A stretch of DNA of 64,000 nt from Albidovulum sp039808285 (GTDB lineage: Bacteria > Pseudomonadota > Alphaproteobacteria > Rhodobacterales > Rhodobacteraceae). Below, piece by piece: positions 1-7,956 of this stretch; the first letter of the stretch is position 1; every line of letters begins with the position of its first letter. Under the pieces are notes generated by a model, which saw only the letters and a program-made list of their open reading frames with translations, did no database searches and was not told where the DNA came from. The position numbers and the translations under genes were made by a program. Where the stretch lies: assembly GCA_039808285.1 (NCBI GenBank), contig JBDHSQ010000005.1:4510-68509 (forward strand), read 5' to 3'.

Positions 1-675
1 GTGCAGGAAGGCGGCGCCCTTCGGCGCCATCAGCCATTTGTGGCAGTTGCCGACGTAGTAGTCCGCCCCCAGGGCCGCGAGGTCGAGGGCGATGTGGCCC
101 GGCGCGTGTGCACCGTCGATGACGGTGACGATTCCGCGTGCCCGCGCCTCGGCCACGATCGCCTCCAGCGGAAACACCAGCGCGGTCGCGGAGGTGACAT
201 GGCTGAGGAAGAGAACCCGCGTGCGCTCCGTCAGCGCCGCGCGCAGGGTGTCGGTGAAGCTGTTGCCGTCGAGCGGCAAGGGCACGCAGACGCGCCGGAT
301 CACCGCGCCCGTGCGGGAAGCGACGAAGGCCCAGGTCCTGGTCAGCGCGGCATATTCGTGATCGGTCGTCAGGATCTCGTCGCCGGGGCGCAGGTCGAGC
401 GAGCGCGCGACGATGTTGAGCCCCGCCGTCGCGTTCGTCACCCAGACGAGGTCGTCCGGCGCCGCGCCAAGCTCCGCCCCGAGGGCGCGCCGCACCTCGG
501 CGAAGCGGGCGGCCAGGTGGGATGGCTCCATGAAGGCGACGGGCTGGCGCTCCAGAGCCTCCTGCCAGTGCCTGTAGACCTCCATCACCGGGCGAGGACA
601 GGCGCCATACGACCCGTGGTTCAGGAAGGCGATCGCAGGATCGAGAAGGAAGTGGCGGGCAAGATCGGCGGTCAA
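1..675 (-). CDS. Class V aminotransferase, N-terminal part (cut by window edge)
   Basis: The first 225 residues of a PLP-dependent class V aminotransferase are visible; the rest lies beyond the left edge. The N-terminus carries an FLNHGSYGACP-like start typical of isopenicillin N epimerase-like / cysteine desulfurase-like members. A VIDGAHAPG segment contains the PLP-contacting Asp, and NCHKW contains the Schiff-base lysine at about residue 213. The start is a TTG codon preceded by a GGAG ribosome binding site, because no in-frame ATG lies near the conserved N-terminus. It reads in the same direction as the LysR gene, 39 bases downstream of it. The substrate cannot be told from this fragment. 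A role in amino-acid catabolism next to the lysine genes is possible but is inference. Confidence 0.85.
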   Translation of the reverse strand, partial: MTADLARHFLLDPAIAFLNHGSYGACPRPVMEVYRHWQEALERQPVAFMEPSHLAARFAEVRRALGAELGAAPDDLVWVTNATAGLNIVARSLDLRPGDEILTTDHEYAALTRTWAFVASRTGAVIRRVCVPLPLDGNSFTDTLRAALTERTRVLFLSHVTSATALVFPLEAIVAEARARGIVTVIDGAHAPGHIALDLAALGADYYVGNCHKWLMAPKGAAFLH

Positions 676-714
676 TACAGTCTCCGTACAAGGTATTTCG
701 GGCCGGAACAGACC

Positions 715-1632
715 CTATCGCGGCAGCATCGCCTCGCCGTCCGGGTCGGCCGCTTCCGCCACCAGCCAGTCGCGGAACGCCTGAAGCGGCGGATACCAGG
801 CGCCGACGGCCGGCCAGACGAGGTAATAGGCCTCGGGCCCGCCGACCGGCTCGCCGAAGGCGCGGACAAGACGGCCGTCGGCAAGCTCGGCCTTGGCGAG
901 GAACTCCGGCAGCAGCGCCACGCCAAGGCCGTGGATCACCGCCTGGATCATCGGCGCGAACTGGTCGAAGAGCATCCCCTGCGGCACCGGCCCCTCGACC
1001 CCGTGATGGGCGAACCAGCGCGCCCAGGCATTGGGCCGGGTCTCCAGTTGCAGGAGCGGCAGGCCGATCAGGTCGCGCGCCCCGGCGGCGGGATGAGCCG
1101 CCTGGAACGACGGCGCGCAGCAGGCGACCAGCCGTTCGTCGAAGAGCCGCACCGCGCCCGCCCCGGCCCAGTCGTCCCGGCCGAAGTGGATCGCCGCGTC
1201 GAAGCCTTCCTCCTCGAAGTCGAAGGGCTTGAGCCTGGTGCCGAGGTTGATGGTGACGCCGGGATGGGCGGCGAGGAAGCGCGGCAGCCGCGGCGCCAGC
1301 CAGCGGGTGCCGAAGGTCGGCAGGATCGCCAGCGACAGCGTGCCGCCGCCGGTGTTCGACCGCACCCGCATGGAGCCGCGCGAGATCAGGTCGAGCGCCT
1401 TGCCCACATCCCGCGCATAGGCCAGCGCATGATCCGTGGGCAGGAGCCGGCGGCGTTCCCGCAGGAAGAGCGTGACGCCGAGCTGCGCCTCGAGGTTCTG
1501 GATCAGCCGGCTGACCGCACCCTGCGTCAGGTCGAGGTCGCGCGCGGCGGCCAGTGTCGAGCCGGTGCGGATCACCGCCTCGAACGCGGTGAGGAGAGAG
1601 ATCGAGGGAAGCAGCCGCCGTGGCGTCGCCAT
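715..1632 (-). CDS. LysR-family transcriptional regulator (GcvA/GcdR-like)
   Basis: A 305-residue LysR-type regulator. The N-terminal winged helix-turn-helix (about residues 8-67) includes SISLLTAFEAVIRTGS and LTQGAVSRLIQNLEAQLG. The rest is a periplasmic-binding-protein-like effector domain with TLSLAILPTFGTRWLAPRL, typical of the GcvA branch. It is transcribed divergently from gcdH with 119 bases between the starts. In other bacteria a LysR protein (GcdR) beside gcdH activates glutarate/lysine catabolism. From this layout I infer that it controls gcdH and perhaps the downstream lysine genes. The effector is unknown. Confidence 0.9.
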   Translation of the reverse strand: MATPRRLLPSISLLTAFEAVIRTGSTLAAARDLDLTQGAVSRLIQNLEAQLGVTLFLRERRRLLPTDHALAYARDVGKALDLISRGSMRVRSNTGGGTLSLAILPTFGTRWLAPRLPRFLAAHPGVTINLGTRLKPFDFEEEGFDAAIHFGRDDWAGAGAVRLFDERLVACCAPSFQAAHPAAGARDLIGLPLLQLETRPNAWARWFAHHGVEGPVPQGMLFDQFAPMIQAVIHGLGVALLPEFLAKAELADGRLVRAFGEPVGGPEAYYLVWPAVGAWYPPLQAFRDWLVAEAADPDGEAMLPR

Positions 1633-1648
1633 CTATTCTCTCCACGCA

Positions 1649-1666
1649 TATTGTCGTGCCACAATA
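1649..1666. promoter_or_regulatory. Candidate LysR operator (TATTGT-N6-ACAATA dyad)
   Basis: A perfect dyad with 6-base arms and a 6-base spacer lies between the divergent LysR and gcdH starts, 17 bases upstream of the LysR start codon. This is where LysR-type regulators usually bind to control themselves and a divergent target. The assignment rests on symmetry and position only. Confidence 0.45.
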
Positions 1667-1751
1667 GCGCTATCCAGCACAGAGGCAATGGCGCATAGTG
1701 CATAGGAACCTGGACGAGGGGCAGCGCGCCCCGCCACGACACGAGGATCGA

Positions 1752-2960
1752 ATGGCCCTGAAACCGAAAGACGCCCCGGACCTTTCCCGCTTCGACTGGG
1801 AAGACGCCTTCCGCCTCGGCGACCAGCTTTCCGAAGAGGAACGGATGCTGCGCGACGGCGCCCGCGCCTATGCGCAGGAAAAGCTCCAGCCCCGCGTGAT
1901 CGCGGCCTACCGCGAGGAAACGACCGATCCGGCGATCTTCCGCGAGATGGGCGAGATGGGGCTTCTCGGCGTCACCGTGCCCGAGGAATACGGCGGGATC
2001 GGCGCCTCCTACGTCGCCTACGGCCTCGTCGCGCGGGAGGTGGAGCGGGTCGATTCGGGCTACCGGTCGATGATGTCGGTGCAGTCGAGCCTCGTGATGT
2101 ATCCGATCTATGCCTACGGGTCGGAGGAGCAGCGCCGGAAATACCTGCCGAAACTTGCGTCGGGAGAATACATCGGCTGCTTCGGCCTGACCGAGCCGGA
2201 TGCAGGTTCCGACCCCGCGGGGATGAAGACCCGCGCCACCCGGACGGCGAACGGCTATGTGCTGAACGGGTCGAAGATGTGGATCTCGAACGCGCCGATC
2301 GCGGATGTCTTCGTCGTCTGGGCGAAGTCGGAAGCACACGGCGGCAAGATCAGGGGTTTCGTGCTCGACAAGGGCATGAAAGGTCTCACGGCACCGAAGA
2401 TCGGGGGCAAGCTCTCACTCCGCGCTTCGGTGACCGGCGAGATCGTCATGGACAATGTCGAGGTGGGCGAGGACGCGCTCCTGCCCAATGTCGAGGGGCT
2501 GAAGGGGCCGTTCGGCTGCCTCAACCGGGCCCGTTACGGCATTTCCTGGGGCGTCCTCGGCGCGGCGGAGTTCTGCTGGCACGCGGCGCGGAGCTACGGG
2601 CTCGACCGCAAGCAGTTCAACCGGCCGCTCGCCCAGACCCAGCTTTACCAGAAGAAGCTCGCCGACATGATGACGGAAATCACGCTCGGCCTTCAGGGAA
2701 GCCTGCGCGTCGGCCGGTTGATGGACGAGGCGAAGGCGGCGCCCGAGATGATCAGCCTGGTCAAGCGCAACAACTGCGGCAAGGCGCTGGACATCGCGCG
2801 GGCCGCGCGCGACATGCACGGCGGCAACGGCATCCAGGAGGATTTCCAGGTGATGCGCCACATGGTCAACCTCGAGACGGTGAACACCTACGAGGGCACG
2901 CATGACGTCCATGCGCTGATCCTCGGCCGCGCGATCACCGGGTTGCAGGCGTTCTTCTGA
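1752..2960 (+). CDS. gcdH: Glutaryl-CoA dehydrogenase
   Basis: A 402-residue acyl-CoA dehydrogenase. It would oxidise and decarboxylate glutaryl-CoA to crotonyl-CoA using FAD, near the end of lysine and tryptophan breakdown. The N-terminal helical domain is followed by the signature CFGLTEPDAGSDP and by the FAD-binding RKQFNRPLAQTQLYQKKLADM region. The C-terminal TYEGTHDVHALILGRAITG contains the catalytic glutamate at about residue 381, in the context typical of the glutaryl-CoA branch. The ATG at 1752 is chosen because a GAGG site precedes it; an upstream in-frame ATG adds 18 unconserved residues. Divergence from a LysR regulator and the lysine-type genes downstream support the role. Confidence 0.93.
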   Translation: MALKPKDAPDLSRFDWEDAFRLGDQLSEEERMLRDGARAYAQEKLQPRVIAAYREETTDPAIFREMGEMGLLGVTVPEEYGGIGASYVAYGLVAREVERVDSGYRSMMSVQSSLVMYPIYAYGSEEQRRKYLPKLASGEYIGCFGLTEPDAGSDPAGMKTRATRTANGYVLNGSKMWISNAPIADVFVVWAKSEAHGGKIRGFVLDKGMKGLTAPKIGGKLSLRASVTGEIVMDNVEVGEDALLPNVEGLKGPFGCLNRARYGISWGVLGAAEFCWHAARSYGLDRKQFNRPLAQTQLYQKKLADMMTEITLGLQGSLRVGRLMDEAKAAPEMISLVKRNNCGKALDIARAARDMHGGNGIQEDFQVMRHMVNLETVNTYEGTHDVHALILGRAITGLQAFF

Positions 2961-2961
2961 T

Positions 2962-3045
2962 GTCTTCCGTTCGATAAATATCCCCGCCGGAGGCTCCCGG
3001 ACCCGGCCGCAGGAGCCTCCGGCGGGGATATTTGAAAACGGAAGA
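2962..3045. repeat. Long intergenic palindrome, Rhodobacterales-type
   Basis: Two perfect 22-base arms (2976-2997 and 3012-3033) flank a 14-base loop. The flanks 2962-2971 and 3036-3045 continue the symmetry imperfectly. The element begins right after the gcdH stop codon and ends about 20 bases before the next start. It contains the GGGGATATTTGAAAACGGAAGA-type tail, here 3025-3045, that I associate with dispersed intergenic palindromes of this order. It may attenuate or protect the gcdH transcript. It has no T-run on the plus strand. Confidence 0.8.
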
Positions 3046-3066
3046 GCAACCGCGACGAGGCAGGGA

Positions 3067-5256
3067 ATGGATCGAGCCGACATCGTTCACGAGAACTTCC
3101 TGAGGCGGGTCGCGGCGGGCGACCTGCCCGCAGGAAAGCCCCCGACAGGACCGCTTCCGGCACCGGAGGCGGTTTCGGTGTTCCGGGCCGCCTGCCTTTC
3201 CCGCGCGCTCGACCGGCAGGCGCGGGCGATGCAGAAGGCGGGGCAGGGCTTCTACACCATCGGCTCTTCGGGTCACGAGGGGCTGGCCGCGGTGGCGGCG
3301 GCGCTGAGACCCACCGACATCGCCTTCCTGCATTACCGCGACGCGGCCTTCCAGATCGCCCGCGCGGCGCAGGTGCCGGGGCAAAGCCCCGCCTGGGACA
3401 TGCTCCTGAGCTTCGCCTCGTCGTCCGAAGACCCGATTTCCGGGGGGCGGCACAAGGTTTTGGGCTCCAGGACGCTGAACATCCCGCCGCAGACCTCGAC
3501 CATCGCCTCGCATCTGCCCAAGGCGGTGGGCGCGGCCTATTCGATCGGCGCCGCGCGGCGGCACCGGCCGGAACACCGGGATCTGCCGGACGATTCCATC
3601 GTCTATTGCTCCTTCGGCGATGCCTCGGCCAACCATTCGACGGCGCAGGGCGCGTTCAACACCGCAGGCTGGACGGCGTTCCAGTCGGTGCCCCTGCCGC
3701 TCCTCTTCGTCTGCGAGGACAACGGCATCGGCATTTCCACCAGGACGCCGAAGGGCTGGATCGCGGCGAGTTTCGCCCACCGGCCGGGGCTGAGGTATTT
3801 CGCCTGCAACGGGCTCGACCTCTACGAGACCTATCAGGTGGCGGCGGAGGCGGCCGACTGGGTGCGGAGCCGCCGCAAGCCCGCCTTCCTCCATGTCGGC
3901 ACCGTCCGGCTCTACGGCCATGCCGGCGCCGACGTGCCGACGACCTATCTGTCGCGCGAGGAGGTGGAGGCGGAGGAGGCGAACGATCCGCTTCTCCATT
4001 CCGTCCGGCTTCTCGACGAGGCGGGCGCGCTGAAACCTGCCGGGGCGCTGGCGATCTACGAGGAGACCTGCGCGCGCGTGGCCCGCGTCGCCGCGGAGGC
4101 GGTCACAAGGCCGCGGCTGAGGACCGCAAGCGAGGTGATGGCGAGCCTGATCCCGCCGAAACGTGTCTGCAAGCCGACCAACGGCCCGACGCCCGAGGCC
4201 CGCGCGGCGGCCTTCGGCGGCGATCTCAAGGCGATGGACGAGCCGCAGATCATGTCGCGGCTGATCAACTGGGCGCTGACCGACCTGATGCTGGAGCATC
4301 CCGAGATCGCGCTGATGGGCGAGGACGTGGGCCGCAAGGGCGGCGTCTACGGCGTGACCCAGAAGCTGATCCAGCGCTTCGGGCCGGACCGGATGATCGA
4401 CACGCTGCTCGACGAACAGTCGATCCTCGGCCTTGCCATCGGCATGGCGCAGAACGGCTTCGTGCCCCTGCCGGAGATCCAGTTCCTCGCCTATCTGCAC
4501 AATGCCGAGGACCAGATCCGCGGCGAGGCGGCGACGCTGCCCTTCTTCTCGAACGGCCAATACACCAACCCGATGGTGGTGCGGATCGCGGGCCTGGGCT
4601 ACCAGAAGGGCTTCGGCGGGCATTTCCACAACGACAACTCGGTGGCGGTGCTGCGCGACATCCCCGGCCTGATCCTCGCCTGCCCGTCGAACGGGGCGGA
4701 TGCGGCGCGGATGCTGCGCGAATGCGTCCGGCTCGCGCGCGAGGAACAGCGGCTGGTGGTGTTCCTGGAACCGATCGCGCTTTACCCGATGCGCGACCTT
4801 CACGGCGACAAGGACGGCGGCTGGATGCGACCCTATCCCGCCCGGAACGAGGTGATCCCGTTCGGCGAGGTGGGCGTGCAGGGCGACGGGACCGACATCG
4901 CCATCGTCACCTTCGGCAACGGGTTCTACCTGTCGTGCCAGGCCGAGCGGCGGCTGGCGGAGGCGGGGGTGAAGGCCCGCGTCATCGACATGCGCTGGCT
5001 CTCGCCGCTTCCGTCCGACGCGCTGGTGGAGGCGGTGCGCGGCGCCCGCCGCATCCTGATCGTCGACGAGACGCGGCGGACCGGCGGGATTGCCGAGGCG
5101 CTGATGGCGCTCTTCACCGAACGCACCGACGTGCCGCATGCAAGGATCACCGCCGAGGACAGCTTCATCGCCACCGGTCCCGCCTATGCGGCGACGATGC
5201 CGTCGGCGGATGGCATATATCGGGCGGCGATGGCACTGGTCGGGGGCACGGAATGA
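3067..5256 (+). CDS. Fused E1 alpha-beta 2-oxoacid dehydrogenase (thiamine diphosphate)
   Basis: A 729-residue single-chain E1 component in which the alpha and beta subunits of the branched-chain/acetoin-type 2-oxoacid dehydrogenases are joined. The alpha half (about 1-360) has the ThDP-binding GDASANHS starting at residue 184 and the matching EDNG at 217-220. The beta half (about 385-729) has ALMGEDVG, LPFFSNGQYTNPMVVR and a transketolase C-terminal domain. It would decarboxylate a 2-oxoacid and pass the acyl group to a lipoyl E2. No E2 or E3 gene is in the window. Between gcdH and an aminoadipate-semialdehyde dehydrogenase, 2-oxoadipate is the likely substrate, giving glutaryl-CoA. That assignment is inference; branched-chain 2-oxoacids are the alternative. 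Confidence 0.85.
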   Translation: MDRADIVHENFLRRVAAGDLPAGKPPTGPLPAPEAVSVFRAACLSRALDRQARAMQKAGQGFYTIGSSGHEGLAAVAAALRPTDIAFLHYRDAAFQIARAAQVPGQSPAWDMLLSFASSSEDPISGGRHKVLGSRTLNIPPQTSTIASHLPKAVGAAYSIGAARRHRPEHRDLPDDSIVYCSFGDASANHSTAQGAFNTAGWTAFQSVPLPLLFVCEDNGIGISTRTPKGWIAASFAHRPGLRYFACNGLDLYETYQVAAEAADWVRSRRKPAFLHVGTVRLYGHAGADVPTTYLSREEVEAEEANDPLLHSVRLLDEAGALKPAGALAIYEETCARVARVAAEAVTRPRLRTASEVMASLIPPKRVCKPTNGPTPEARAAAFGGDLKAMDEPQIMSRLINWALTDLMLEHPEIALMGEDVGRKGGVYGVTQKLIQRFGPDRMIDTLLDEQSILGLAIGMAQNGFVPLPEIQFLAYLHNAEDQIRGEAATLPFFSNGQYTNPMVVRIAGLGYQKGFGGHFHNDNSVAVLRDIPGLILACPSNGADAARMLRECVRLAREEQRLVVFLEPIALYPMRDLHGDKDGGWMRPYPARNEVIPFGEVGVQGDGTDIAIVTFGNGFYLSCQAERRLAEAGVKARVIDMRWLSPLPSDALVEAVRGARRILIVDETRRTGGIAEALMALFTERTDVPHARITAEDSFIATGPAYAATMPSADGIYRAAMALVGGTE

Positions 5257-6296
5257 AGACCGCGGTCGTGATCTGCCCCGGCCGGGGCACCTACACCAGG
5301 ACCGAGCTGGGCTATCTCAAGCGCCATTTCGGCGACCGCGCGCTTCTGGCCGCCTTCGACCGCGCCCGCGACGCGCTCGGGCAGGAGACTCTGACTGCTC
5401 TCGACGGTGCGGCGAGCTATTCGGTGGCGAAGCACACGCGCGGCGACAATGCCTCGGCGCTGATCTATGCCGCGACCCTCGGCGATTTCCGCGCCATCGA
5501 CCGGGAGAAGGTCGACATCGTCGCCGTCACCGGCAACTCGATGGGCTGGTATTCGGCACTCGCCTGCGCCGGAGCGCTGACGGCGGAGGCGGGGTTCGAG
5601 GTCGTCAACACGATGGGCACGCTGATGCAGGAGGCGCTGATCGGCGGCCAGCTCGTCCATCCCCACATGGGCGAGGACTGGCTGCCCGATCCGGCGCGCA
5701 AGGCCGGGTTGATGGCGAAGGTCGCGGCGATCGGCGCCCGGCCGGGTCATGTCCTATCGCTGTCGATCGACCTCGGCGGGATGCTGGTGCTGGCCGGCAA
5801 CGACGCCGGGCTCAAGGCGTTCGAGGCCGAGGTTCCGCCGGAACAGGGTCGATTCCCGATGCGGCTCTCCAACCACGCGGCGTTCCACACCGCGCTCCAG
5901 GCGCCGGTGGCCGAACGCGGCCGGGCGCGGCTTTCGCCCGCGCTCTTCAGCCAGCCGAAGCTGCCGATGATCGACGGACGGGGGGCGATCTGGTGGCCGG
6001 GCGCGACCGATCCCCGCGCGCTCTGGGACTATACGCTCGGCCACCAGGTGACCGAGAGCTACGGCTTCACCGATGCGATCCGGGTTGCGGCGCGGGAATT
6101 CGCGCCCGACCTCTTCATCGTCACCGGCCCCGGCACGACGCTGGGCGGGGCGGTGGCGCAGAGCCTGATCCTTGCCGACTGGCGCGGCATGGGATCGAAG
6201 ACCGATTTCCAGACACGGCAACAGACGGCGCCGGTGCTGGTCTCCCTCGGAATGGAGGGCCAGCGCGGAACCGTCACGAAGGGAGACGCAAGATGA
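5253..6296 (+). CDS. FabD-like acyltransferase lacking the malonyl-binding arginine
   Basis: A 347-residue protein of the ACP S-malonyltransferase fold. Its ATG overlaps the E1 stop codon by four bases. The nucleophile elbow is GNSMG (Ser96) instead of the usual GHSxG. The catalytic His is kept at about 212 in FHTALQAPVA, matching the SHCALM region of FabD. In the segment matching the FabD R-G-x-L-M-Q-E-A helix this protein reads MGTLMQEA, so the arginine that holds the malonyl carboxylate is a methionine (residue 121). It may therefore move or hydrolyse a different acyl group. Tight coupling to the 2-oxoacid E1 and the semialdehyde dehydrogenase suggests a role in the same pathway, not in fatty-acid synthesis. 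The actual reaction is unknown. Confidence 0.75.
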   Translation: MKTAVVICPGRGTYTRTELGYLKRHFGDRALLAAFDRARDALGQETLTALDGAASYSVAKHTRGDNASALIYAATLGDFRAIDREKVDIVAVTGNSMGWYSALACAGALTAEAGFEVVNTMGTLMQEALIGGQLVHPHMGEDWLPDPARKAGLMAKVAAIGARPGHVLSLSIDLGGMLVLAGNDAGLKAFEAEVPPEQGRFPMRLSNHAAFHTALQAPVAERGRARLSPALFSQPKLPMIDGRGAIWWPGATDPRALWDYTLGHQVTESYGFTDAIRVAAREFAPDLFIVTGPGTTLGGAVAQSLILADWRGMGSKTDFQTRQQTAPVLVSLGMEGQRGTVTKGDAR

Positions 6297-7792
6297 GCCA
6301 CAAGGATGTGCTGAAGGCCGCGGGCCTGAGCGATGCGGAACTGAGGGGCGGCACGCTCGCCGTGCATTCGCCCATCGACGGCGCGGAAATCGCCCGCGTG
6401 CACGAGACCGACCCGGCCGGGATGCCGGCGGTGATCGCGAAGGCGCAGGCGGCGTTCCGGGAATGGCGCAAGGTGCCCGCGCCGCGGCGGGGCGAACTTG
6501 TCCGGCTTCTGGGCGAGGAACTGCGCGCGTCGAAGGCCGAACTCGGTGCGGTCGTCACGCTCGAGGCCGGCAAGATCACCTCCGAGGGCCTTGGCGAAGT
6601 GCAGGAGATGATCGACATCTGCGATTTCGCCGTGGGGCTCAGCCGCCAGATCTACGGGCTCACCATCGCCTCCGAACGCCCCGGCCACCGGATGATGGAA
6701 ACCTGGCATCCGCTCGGGCCCTGCGCCATCATTACCGCCTTCAACTTCCCGGTCGCGGTGTGGTCGTGGAACACCGCGCTGGCGCTGGTCTGCGGCGACC
6801 CGGTGATCTGGAAGCCATCGGAAAAGACGCCGCTGACGGCGATCGCGGCGATGAAGATCATGGACCGCGCGCTGAAGCGGTTCGGCGACGCGCCCGAGGG
6901 GCTTTGCCAGCTTGTCATCGGCGGGCCGGCGGTGGGTGAGGCGCTGGTGAACTCGAAGGACGTGCCGATCGTCTCGGCCACCGGCTCGACGCGGATGGGC
7001 GGCATCGTCGGACCGAAGGTCTCGGCGCGCTGGGGCCGGCCGATCCTCGAGCTTGGCGGCAACAACGCCATGATCGTGGCGCCCTCGGCCGATCTCGACA
7101 TGGCGGTGCGCGCCATCGTCTTCTCCGCGGTCGGCACGGCGGGCCAGCGCTGCACCTCGCTGCGCCGGCTGATCGCGCACAACTCGATCAAGGACGATCT
7201 GGTCGCCCGTCTGGCCAAGGCCTATACCAGCCTGCCGGTCGGCGACCCGCGCAAGGCGACGACGCTGATCGGCCCGATGATCGACCACGGCGCGCGCGAC
7301 CGGATGCAGGCGGCGCTTGAACAGGCGAAGGCCGAAGGCGGCCGCATCCACGGCGGCCGGACGGTGGCCGAGGGCGTGCCGCAGGGCGGCGCCTATGTGG
7401 AGCCCGCCATCGCCGAGATGCCGAAACAGACCGAGACGGTGCGCACCGAAACCTTCGCTCCGATCCTCTATGTCCTCGGCTACGACACGCTGGACGAGGC
7501 CATCGCCCTCCAGAACGACGTGCCGCAGGGCCTGTCCTCCTGCATCTTCACGCTGAACATGCGCGAGGCGGAGACCTTCCTGTCGGCCGTCGGCTCCGAC
7601 TGCGGCATCGCCAACGTCAACATCGGCCCCTCGGGCGCCGAGATCGGCGGGGCCTTCGGCGGCGAGAAGGAGACCGGCGGCGGGCGGGAGTCGGGCTCGG
7701 ACGCCTGGAAGGGCTACATGCGGCGGCAGACCAACACGATCAACTATTCCGACGCGCTGCCGCTGGCGCAGGGGGTCAAGTTCGACATCTGA
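6293..7792 (+). CDS. amaB: L-piperidine-6-carboxylate / aminoadipate-semialdehyde dehydrogenase
   Basis: A 499-residue aldehyde dehydrogenase of the ALDH7 (antiquitin/AmaB) type. It oxidises 2-aminoadipate 6-semialdehyde, in equilibrium with piperidine-6-carboxylate, to 2-aminoadipate with NAD. The visible features are TAFNFPVAVWSWN in the cofactor domain, the catalytic Glu253 in LELGGNNA, the nucleophile Cys287 in GTAGQRCTSLRR, and the ALDH7 segment GGAFGGEKETGGGRESGSDAWK. The start overlaps the previous stop by three bases, with GGGAG upstream. Together with gcdH and the downstream lysine-6-dehydrogenase-like gene it strongly suggests lysine degradation through aminoadipate. Confidence 0.9.
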   Translation: MSHKDVLKAAGLSDAELRGGTLAVHSPIDGAEIARVHETDPAGMPAVIAKAQAAFREWRKVPAPRRGELVRLLGEELRASKAELGAVVTLEAGKITSEGLGEVQEMIDICDFAVGLSRQIYGLTIASERPGHRMMETWHPLGPCAIITAFNFPVAVWSWNTALALVCGDPVIWKPSEKTPLTAIAAMKIMDRALKRFGDAPEGLCQLVIGGPAVGEALVNSKDVPIVSATGSTRMGGIVGPKVSARWGRPILELGGNNAMIVAPSADLDMAVRAIVFSAVGTAGQRCTSLRRLIAHNSIKDDLVARLAKAYTSLPVGDPRKATTLIGPMIDHGARDRMQAALEQAKAEGGRIHGGRTVAEGVPQGGAYVEPAIAEMPKQTETVRTETFAPILYVLGYDTLDEAIALQNDVPQGLSSCIFTLNMREAETFLSAVGSDCGIANVNIGPSGAEIGGAFGGEKETGGGRESGSDAWKGYMRRQTNTINYSDALPLAQGVKFDI

Positions 7793-7823
7793 CAGGCGCT
7801 TCGCGCGCCATGTGCCCAGCATA

Positions 7824-7861
7824 GGCCCGGCCCGTCACTTTGACCGGCCGGGCCGTTACTT
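7824..7861 (+). terminator. Probable terminator after the gcdH-amaB genes
   Basis: A 9-base GC-rich stem (7824-7832 with 7846-7854) is extended by an inner GTCA/TGAC pair. GTTACTTTTC follows, with a short T-run. The hairpin lies 31 bases past the amaB stop and could end or weaken transcription before the next gene. Confidence 0.55.
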
Positions 7862-7890
7862 TTCTGCGACCCGCTCTTCAATTCGCCGAA

Positions 7891-7904
7891 ATTGCGCGCG
7901 CAAT
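7891..7904. promoter_or_regulatory. Candidate operator: perfect 14-base palindrome
   Basis: ATTGCGCGCGCAAT is a perfect palindrome in the 164-base space upstream of the saccharopine-dehydrogenase-family gene, 52 bases before its start. It could be a binding site for a dimeric regulator. No known box is matched and chance occurrence is possible. Confidence 0.3.
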
Positions 7905-7956
7905 CGACAGGCCGCCCGGCGATTGTGATGGCAAATCGGATTGGCAGGAGGATGCG

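Noticed and set aside
1..1698. A 565-codon plus-strand frame at the left edge
   Set aside because: It is antisense to the class V aminotransferase and the LysR gene, both of which have clear family motifs.
2935..5139. A 734-codon minus-strand frame opposite the E1 gene
   Set aside because: The composition is that of an antisense shadow; the plus-strand E1 has intact ThDP and transketolase motifs.
5253..6296. Annotation as the fatty-acid-synthesis enzyme FabD
   Set aside because: The malonyl-binding Arg is replaced by Met, the GHSxG is altered, and the gene is coupled to catabolic genes.
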